Made by a program: the position numbers and the translations under genes
Origin: Hippasteria phrygiana
Lineage: Eukaryota > Echinodermata > Asteroidea > Valvatida > Goniasteridae
Length of the DNA: 64,000 bases
Assembly: GCA_037893225.1 (NCBI GenBank)
Contig: JAZGUH010000123.1
Coordinates: 2,215,001 to 2,279,000 of the forward strand
Direction: 5' to 3'
Shown here: in pieces, positions 56,139 through 64,000 of the stretch
Numbering within the stretch: the first letter of the stretch is position 1
Layout: each line of letters starts with the position of its first letter
The notes under the pieces: generated by a model
What the model was told of the DNA's origin: nothing
What the model saw: the letters and a program-made list of their open reading frames with translations, nothing else
Database searches by the model: none

Positions 56139-59100
56139 ATGGGGTGCTGCTTTGGACGAGATGAGGACAAACACACACAGGTTGGTGTCCATTAATTGCC
56201 CATCTTGGAGTGTGTATTCTCTCAGTTAACTAATGTTCACGGATCGAACTTGCTCAAGGTTTCATAGGTAACGAAACTCTGAGGAATCATGTTAAAAGTG
56301 TGACATAAAGTTGTTGCAAATGTGCTTTTTTCCCGTAGAAATATTCGGTGTCCAATATTGGACAGTATTACATGCCTTGCTGCGGAAACATTTCAGAAGT
56401 TGGAATGCGTGGATCATTCATGGAACGTTCCACCGGAAACACTTAGAACAAACTAGGAACTCGATCCTGGGACTAGTGGTCTACCTACTACATGCTTCCA
56501 GTTGAGAATGTACTGGAAATAGCAAGTTTTTACAGCATGAAAGCATGTTCTGAGTTCTGACAAGGAGTATTCAAATATGAACACGAATGCTATGACATCT
56601 AAGATGCTCCCTTTAATGTTTTGTCAAGCACGTCAGCCTGATAAAACCGGCCTTCGTTTTTTCTTCAAATTGCATGCATTTTTTTAACACACAATTATTT
56701 CAAAGATACTTGTTTGTGGTTTGTTGTTAGGTTGAATCTCCTGATGAGAGAAGCCGTCTGCTTGTTGACCCTGGCCGGCATCAATCAAGTAGACCAATCA
56801 ACAGGTGAGACCCCCCCCAGTTTTATTATGTGCTATGTACGAGGATTGATATACACCTTTATCATGCTGTCACCATCTTCGTCTTGTTCCCTGTATGCAT
56901 TACCAATTATGAATAGTGATTCCAATTATTGAATTATTGAACTATTTTTCCTTCCAGCCTCGGTTTGGTTACATTGATTTTAACCCTCCTATGTACAGTG
57001 CAGTTGCCATAGAATTGTCAGACCTTTTCAAAACATTTCAAGTTTGCTGGACTGAAGGGTTTTGAAAGGTGAGAAAACTGTCTGATAAAAGAGACCTATG
57101 AAAGGTTTTGAAAGGTGAAACAACTCTCTGAACAAACTGGTATTGAAAGGTGTGGTAGTGCAGTAGCAACAAATTCTGGAGTGTTTTTAAAAGGTTCATA
57201 ATAATTTTTTTACCATCTTGCCAGTAAGCAGATTTTGAAAGGTTTGAAAAGATCAAACCATAGGGGAGTTAATAGGAGAAAAAAAAGATGGCTGTACCAT
57301 GATAAAGGTCTATACATTAACCCTAACTCCCGACATCATTTTTCCTACATGTACCCTGAATCCTCAAATATCCTCTGATTCCCAACTCCTCCAATGTTTG
57401 TTACTGGGAACCACTGGCCGAATTATGCAAAATCCTCCAGTGGTTTTTTTTTAATGAACACCCTAGTAACTTCAATCCCCCCAAATCACCCGGCATGAGA
57501 TTAGGCCTGATGAGCTGGATCCTCCATTTACCGCCAGAGGCAAAATCCTCTCATGGCCTCAATCCTGCAAATTCCTCCGATGCTTCGACTTCCAAAGACC
57601 CTCAATCCTCCAAATTCCTCCATTTAGCCAAGAGGATTTTGGAGGATTTGGGAAGGTTGCACTCCGAATTCAGAATATGGAACTAAATCTGTTACTTATT
57701 GTCAGTCGATTTTTGTGTGAAATATTTCATTAGAAAGCATTGGACTTACCTATTGCTAACAAATTAGCGATTCAATTGGAAAATTTATTTTCAGGGTGAT
57801 GTACGCAAAGACATAGCTGCTTTAATGTGTCCTGTCTGTTACGTGTGCCTCTGTAAGATTGAAGTGTACACGCAGTTTTATTTTATTTGTGTGGTGGTTT
57901 TACTCGCAGCGAATATGACAGTCACAGCCCCACCTCCTTGAAGAAAGGGGACGAGCAGTCGGAGTTAAACAGAATCCTGCACAAAGCAGCCAAGTAAGTC
58001 ATTCCAATTGTTACACCACCTCACATTCCCACAACTCATGATCATTGTACAAGTTGTTGACCAGGTCGGCATACAAAAAACTTCTACCTACATGTCATAG
58101 CGCATTATTTTTGTCGAAAAGGAGTTGAATTTTGTTATCTGAGTTTGACTTGTGACTTTCACATGGGTAGTGTATTCTTTTACTTTGGACAGTTGTTTAC
58201 TGAACGTAATTTGTCAGATCAATTTCCACAGCAGTCCTGATTTATCTTATTCTTTCTATTTTTTCCCAAAGAGAATTACCTTAACCCTAACCCCCTAGTT
58301 AAGCACCCATTAGACTAAGCATTCTTCTACCAGAATTTTTTTCGTGTGCTACCAGAAGACCATGGTCGAGATTTAATACAGACTGAATTGTGAACACAAA
58401 TTGCTTTAACCCTCCGGTGATAATGACATTTGTTTTGTTATTTGTTCTCGAACTGTCATCCAGCAATGTGATTGATGTGTCAGCCATTGATTCACACACG
58501 ATGGAACAGCATGAATATTTGGACAGGGCAAGAACATACAGGTCAGTGGCTTGGCTTATGTCCATCATTTTACTATTAACTCCATTTGGTTTTTATTCAG
58601 GCATCCTGCTGAATCTTACAAAATCCAATAGCTAGAACAAAACATCTTGGGTTTGCTGTCCACCTTTAACCCATTCTGTCCGGCTGTTTTTAATAGGGTG
58701 CTGGTATGCCAATATGGGCTTGTGCAGCCAAGCATAATGCACATATAGATGACAACCGGCCAGGTGATCTTTTTTTCAAACCACGGCTATGGCCGTCGTC
58801 CATATTAAATGGGTGAACAAAATCCAACAGAAAAGATTTACAAATAGCATGGTTAGGTTTGAAGATACCGTTTGATTTGATAGGATTTGATTTGAGTTAG
58901 ATTTTTAAATTGAATATAAATACACGAGTGCTGGGTTATTGACAAGACTGTACTTTGCCATTATACACCAAGTGATTAACCCTAACACTCCCATATCCTC
59001 CTATTACACTACCATGCTGATTCCCTCAGCCTCGCTCTCACTCTCACACTTCATCCACAGCTCAAGAGTAGCAGTCGTTGTCACGGGAACAAAGAAGTTG

Positions 59101-61000
59101 CCATCCAGCTTTCTGGCCTTGCCCAGTGGTGTCTCGGTGCCCTACACAGTCCTGGCCGACGAACCGGTCTCACTGGCAGATATAAACATGGTAATTTCTG
59201 GTTTGATTTGGTTTGGTTTGATCATGAGTCTCGGTTATGGCTTTTGCACTAGTCGGCATTGTCACAGGTGTAAATTTTGGCCTAGCTCTGGAGTGTTGAA
59301 AGAGGGCAAATTGTGTACCGAAAGAAGGCAAATTGTGTGCGATGGGTAATGATGCACAAAAAAAGGTAGTCTGGTTACCAGACCTAACAAATCTGACTAT
59401 TCTGTAACAAAATTGGTATCTAGGATGATATCTTTTGTTCAGAGAAGTTGTATGTAGTTAATGAAACTGGCAGGCAGATCTAGTTTTATGTGAAATTTTC
59501 ATGAAAATAGTGTTGATATCTGCACATTGTCCTGTTTTTATAGTTTGTTCTTAATGCAATCAATGTATTGATGGTTTGGATATCTTCAGAATCTTGCCTA
59601 AATGTCATACTTCACGTGACCTGGATAATACATCCAGTGTCATGTGAATATCTGACTTCCATGAATATCCGACTCTTTACCCATAATGCATTGCAATACA
59701 ACTGCTTTTATTATAAACAATATTTTCTGCCAATGGCATAACTGTAACCTCTTCCCAACCCTAACCCTAACCCTAACCCTATTTCTCACCCTATTTCTCA
59801 CCCTATTTCTCACCCTATTTCTCACCCTATTTCTCACCCTATTTCTCACCCTATTTCTCACCCTAATCCTCACGCTCAACCCACACTGTGTTTCTCATTT
59901 TGTTATACGGGAACCAATTCAGCATGTGCAGTATTACCAATAAGTCGGATTATCAGGGAGTCCGAATTTACGTGGCACCGGCTTGTTCTGAGTCAGTATT
60001 GATCTGAAGCATTATATGTCATCATAAGAGATAAGAATCTGCAACCTTGCCCACCAATGTAAACCTAATATATGATATACCTGACTGAGTCATATTACTG
60101 TGTGTACCTATACCTGGGGCTGCTGCCAGATTCTATCATAAGCAAGTTTACTGATGAGTCACAACTAATACCCCTTGCACTCTGTCCGACTATTTCCTGT
60201 AAGTGGCACCCAAGGCATGGTTTCAACCTATTTATGCCCCAAAAGTAGCCCTAATCCATTGCATGAAACCCATTATACCCACTGAATGTATTGCTTGGAA
60301 TGACAGGGCAAGTCAAAAACATTGAAGTCAAAGATTTCCCCATTTTTTGTTAGGAAATCCTACATATTTTTGTTAAAAGTGTGCACTCGCTGGAATTTAT
60401 ATCCCCAATAGACTTTGTGCACATGTTTCCTTGTGGAGACCTTTTCGTTCTTTGTGGGGGGGTTTTGGGGGTTTAAACCCCCCCCCCTTGGGCTGAAAAA
60501 AAAAAAAAAATAGCCAGTGTCGGGTGTCGAAAATTCGGCACGCTGGGGTGTGTAGGCCAATCACCACAGGTAAACCCCCCCCCTTAGTTAAAACCTAGAT
60601 CCGCCCCTGTGTCCTCTTTTGTCCCCCGGTTTCCACTGGTTTCCACTGGGTACTGGGTATAGAACTGTGGGTGTAATTGCCCATTGATTAACCTTTTAGT
60701 ACAGAAACCACTCAGTGAAACTGCAGCATATTTACAACAATTCCATGGACAAAGGCCAGACAGACTGTTTGCTTTTAACCCTAACCTCACATAAAGCTAC
60801 AAAATACTACTAGTAGTCAACTGTAGTATGCAGTACTTCATACGTTTCCATTCTCCATATCTCTCATCTGAATAACATCTTTATTTTACTTCGTTCTTTC
60901 CCTCCAGATCACACAAGCTGCAGAAAATGCTTCCAATGCAGTCAAAGGTGTGCAAGTCAAGCACAGAGAGGACTTGGTTGTGCAGTTCCCACAAACGTAA
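56139..61000 (+). CDS. LAMTOR1: LAMTOR1 (p18), Ragulator scaffold
   Basis: The exons are 56139-56180, 56731-56804, 57910-57993, 58464-58541, 59061-59190 and 60908-61000. All borders are GT/AG, all phases join, and the product is 166 aa (human 161). It begins [10 protein letters not shown]: Gly2 is the N-myristoylation site and Cys3/Cys4 are palmitoylation sites that anchor the family to late endosomes and lysosomes. Conserved blocks are [56 protein letters not shown] and the terminal EDLVVQF. LAMTOR1 wraps the other Ragulator subunits and recruits Rag GTPases, which activate mTORC1 at the lysosome. Introns 1-5 hold a piggyBac-like MITE, a dispersed repeat and a telomere-like array. I see no defect in the coding sequence. 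Confidence 0.95.
56980..57272. mobile_element. piggyBac-like MITE in LAMTOR1 intron 2
   Basis: TTAACCCTCCTATG and, inverted, TTAACTCCCCTATG form the ends. Inside, ttttgaaaggt recurs about six times. Confidence 0.5.
58668..58815 (+). repeat. Dispersed intronic repeat (LAMTOR1 intron 4)
   Basis: gtccggctgtttttaatagg, gtgctggtatgccaa, gtgcagccaagcataatgca and aaaccacggctatggccgtc match ATOX1-like intron 2 (about 11860-11980) and ZMAT2 intron 3 (inverted). Confidence 0.6.
59757..59872 (+). repeat. Telomere-like CCCTAA followed by CCCTATTTCTCA 12-mer array (LAMTOR1 intron 5)
   Basis: Three and a half units of ccctaa pass into eight units of ccctatttctca. The array is interstitial, inside an intron. 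The minus-strand frame across it (VRNRVRN) is an artefact. Confidence 0.85.
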
Positions 61001-61129
61001 TTGTTCGAAAATGAACACCAAAATGTACATACTTTAGACATAATACAGGCAACATTGGGAGAAACAAATGTCCTGTATTTAACATATTTAACCGTTACAG
61101 GTTCATATTCTTTACATGCATTTGACCTC

Positions 61130-61762
61130 CAGCAGCCGATTTCATGAAACCGTGCGCAACGTACGCCGTGGCGTAGGACTTGAAGTATAAAATTTTGCGC
61201 AGCTGCGCTACATCCTTGCGATCCATTTCGCGAAACGGTGTGTAGCTACACAATGTTTTAATTTTTTTATACATTGCAGACAAGGCTGAATGCCGCTTTT
61301 ACGATGACTGTTTTAGTACAACAATAAAAATACATGGAACAGTCGTGAAATTGAACTGTGGGGTGCCATTTTGAAACTTCTCACTTTTGAAACTTTGCTC
61401 CGAAAAAAAAAAATTGATGGCAACTTTCGGAAATATTTCACAGCAGATGATCATTTCATTACTCTCTGAAATAATCTAGATAACTTAATAAATGATTTGA
61501 GCAACTAACGGCTCCACTATGCTAACGCTCAGCTAGCCGAGTCATCATTTTGGTACATGTATTTGTCCGGACAACTTATGCCACCTAAAAACGAGTGCGT
61601 AAGTTACGCCATAATTTGTGGCGCAAGTCAGCGACTTACGCATTGCGTACCTTTCGTGAAATAGATTTTTTAAATGTCACAGATGGTGTTGCAACTTACG
61701 CAATAAATTGTGGTGTAAGTAGAGTTGCGCAATTGCACAAGGTTTCGTGAAATCTGCCGCAG
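61130..61762. mobile_element. Harbinger-like MITE downstream of LAMTOR1
   Basis: The ends cagcagccgatttcatgaaa and, inverted, ctgcggcagatttcacgaaa match the terminal style of the 29254 element (gccgatttcacgaaac). Inner tgcgcaa and cttacgc words pair. There is no transposase. Confidence 0.65.
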
Positions 61763-64000
61763 ATCCCACATATTTTGAGTACACATGCACTCAGTGTGTA
61801 ATAAGTGTATTTGGCGCGAATTACGGTACTCCAGGCACACCCATTTTATGAAATTATTTTGTTTTTGAATGTGCTGAGCAGGGAACATCAAAAGTGTGTT
61901 CTTGTCAGGGGAAAAAGAGGCATTTCAATGTACATTTTTATAATAATGAAAAATGTGACCTCGTCTTCAACGTATCACTCACATTGCTGTGGGATCAGAC
62001 TGACAAGACTACTACTAGACAAGTTGGTTTGGCACCAAGATATTTTCATAAAAAGTGATAAAAGGTGATTGCGAAGTCGTGAAACTTGCAAGCTCTATTT
62101 TGGTTCGGGATCTGAAATTGTATGACAACCCAGGGTATCCCTGTTGCAGAACTAAAAGGGTTTAAGTTTTAATAAAGGGTATACGATTAAACCCCACTAC
62201 ATTGTTAAAGCAGTGGCGGGGGGGTGGGGGGACGGGGGGACGGGGTGCATACGAAACTACTCCAAAAGATATATTTTAAAGTATCGTTATTTCTGGAAGA
62301 GAAATGAGTAATATCCCGTCATTACTGTAGATTAGTTTTCCAACGTCAGCCCTGATCTTGTACATAATTGCATAGTATACCTTTGGTTAGTTTAACAACA
62401 AAAAACACCCATCACAGCACAGTAATCCTAACTGCATAAAGGTGTGGCTGCTTTTTCTGTTGTCAAACAGCATGATGCCAGTTACAGATGTAATTAACAA
62501 TTGCCTGTCTGTGATAGTTTTGTAGCAGTTATCCAGGCTGCCTGTGCTTTCTTAACTCTTTGCAATATGTTAGAGTTTTTAGCCATGAAAATAATGCCAA
62601 CCCTAGGACAACATGCTCATATAGTGTATAACAATGCACATCACATATGCAGTGCAAGTGCCAAGTTGTCTTCGGTTCATAGTTAACGACAGTAATTCAA
62701 TTACTCTTTGTTTCAAAACAACTAAATCAAGTCTGACGAAGAAAGAAAAAAAGTTGGGCCAACATTATGGACAAATCAGTCTGGAAGACATGGTTTCAAA
62801 AAATCATATGCCAAAAGCCTACCAAAATATGTTGGGACACTGTTATAAACCATTGGTAAAGTGTGGTATTTTTTATACTGGTCTTTTCTTGTTTTTTTTT
62901 TAAACTCAGTTTCTTATTTAGCAATTGTTATTGGAAGCGTAAATAATTACTAATGATTGACTTTTTGCACAAGTAGCCGCAATGGGTTCTGAACTTAAGA
63001 GAAGTGAGAAAAAAAGATTTGTAAAAGAAAAGGCGTGAACATATTTCCCATTGATTTTGTATATTTTGTTGTTGTTGAGGTAAATATGGGCTTGTGGGTA
63101 TATAAGCTAGTTTATTAACCCTCCTATACTTATCACTATCACAGCCTATCAAAAACTCTATACACCAACTCTCACAGTTTGTGTGTGTTTCAATCTGTCA
63201 CTTGATAGGTTTCGATATATAGGGTAGCTGGCTCCATTTTGGCCTTGAGAACAGGATTAATCCTTTGTTCCAGTTAAAGGCCTCCTTGTCCTACATCAAT
63301 GAATATGCAAATAGGAAAACTGAATGTCTTTTTGCATTGATAAATTCATTGTCCGGATCAATTCATTGTCCGGATCAATTCATTGTCACAAGTGAATTTG
63401 AAAAGTTAATTTTTTAAAGCTTACAGACTAAATCTGTTTTAGTAGAAGGGCATACTCATACAGACCTATGTATTAAAATACCCATTTTCTTATTTGGAAG
63501 GCCAAAACTTCTCCATGTATTTGGTTGATATAAAGTCTTGTGTGAGTACAGTTTAGTGCATAACAAACATGGTCAGCTTTATGAAATCAGTTTTGTTCCC
63601 TCAGAGAAAAACAAACTTGGTTTCTTTTTATAGAGCTGAAACAAATTTAATATGTTAGTTTTTGTTTCAGTTTAACCAAGTTCATAAAAAAAAATGTTGA
63701 TGTGATAAACATGTTTCTGGACTTGTTAAATACTTTCTTTGTATGACAGCAAAGATGAAATAAATGATTATGATGAGTTTTGTTTTTAGCATTGACAGTT
63801 ATTGAAGATGTTGGGTGGTGACATGAGTGTGTTTACTCACAGCTAGTGTTGTACCAGTTATGCAGGACTGAAAAAAAAAAACTAATTTGGGTATTCTTGT
63901 CGCAAGAAGATGCATAATACGCATGCGCATTTGTGTCATGCGTTTATTTCTATTTATCGGTCCAAGGCTGGACAATTTACGTTGTACAATCATGGGTCTA
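61763..64000. other. Intergenic, repeat remnants only
   Basis: A piggyBac-like MITE relative lies at 63116-63260 (TTAACCCTCCT at the left, a worn caggATTAA at the right). Three tandem 17-bp units (attcattgtccggatca) are at about 63345-63387. A G-rich run lies at 62217-62245. No gene is supported. Confidence 0.5.

Noticed and set aside
59640..59879. Minus-strand VRNRVRN repeat protein
   Set aside because: It is a translation of the telomere-like 12-mer array in a LAMTOR1 intron.

Overview
This is eukaryotic, animal DNA: three spliced genes with GT/AG introns, packed between transposable elements. The mix of an ATOX1-like gene, ZMAT2, LAMTOR1, BEL/Pao, CR1/L2-like, I/Jockey-like, Harbinger, piggyBac-like and foldback elements, with very many short inverted-repeat elements, suggests a marine invertebrate deuterostome, most likely an echinoderm. 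The clade is an inference and was not checked by search.

Layout. Positions 1-20523 (copy A) and 33318-46741 (copy B) are two direct copies of one segment; copy A continues past the left edge. The segment carries, in order: the 3' end of a decayed I/Jockey-type non-LTR element, a 1.84-kb foldback transposon with remnants of an integrase-core transposase, a three-exon ATOX1-like gene, a CR1/L2-like non-LTR element on the minus strand that is split by a 1.1-kb DNA element, a run of MITEs, and the promoter plus first exon of ZMAT2. Copy A also holds a complete BEL/Pao retrotransposon (3033-10143) with identical 304-bp LTRs and a 5-bp target duplication. Copy B has the empty site. The two copies are almost identical up to about 15,820 and clearly diverged after it.

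Between the copies (20524-33317) no confident host gene is visible. The stretch holds MITEs, a CCCATATGGG satellite, a cluster of palindromic motifs, a 650-bp inverted repeat with a cysteine-rich coding remnant in both arms, a CR1-like RT fragment, a decayed Harbinger element with a 314-bp hairpin nested inside, and the 5' part of the non-LTR element that leads into copy B.

Right of the duplication, ZMAT2 (splicing factor, five exons, 44661-49933) is complete and uses the copy-B first exon. Copy A keeps an orphan promoter and exon 1. An unusual run of G-rich tracts (52-53.6 kb) separates ZMAT2 from LAMTOR1 (Ragulator scaffold, six exons, 56139-61000). The rest, to 64000, is intergenic with MITEs. 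The three host genes lie on the plus strand and have unrelated known roles (copper-chaperone family, spliceosome, lysosomal mTORC1 platform), so they do not form a pathway.

Most notable: the ATOX1-like protein has an N-terminal signal sequence and has lost the first cysteine of the MxCxxC metal site, in both copies; and the foldback element with short tandem subrepeats in its inverted arms carries an integrase-core transposase remnant.
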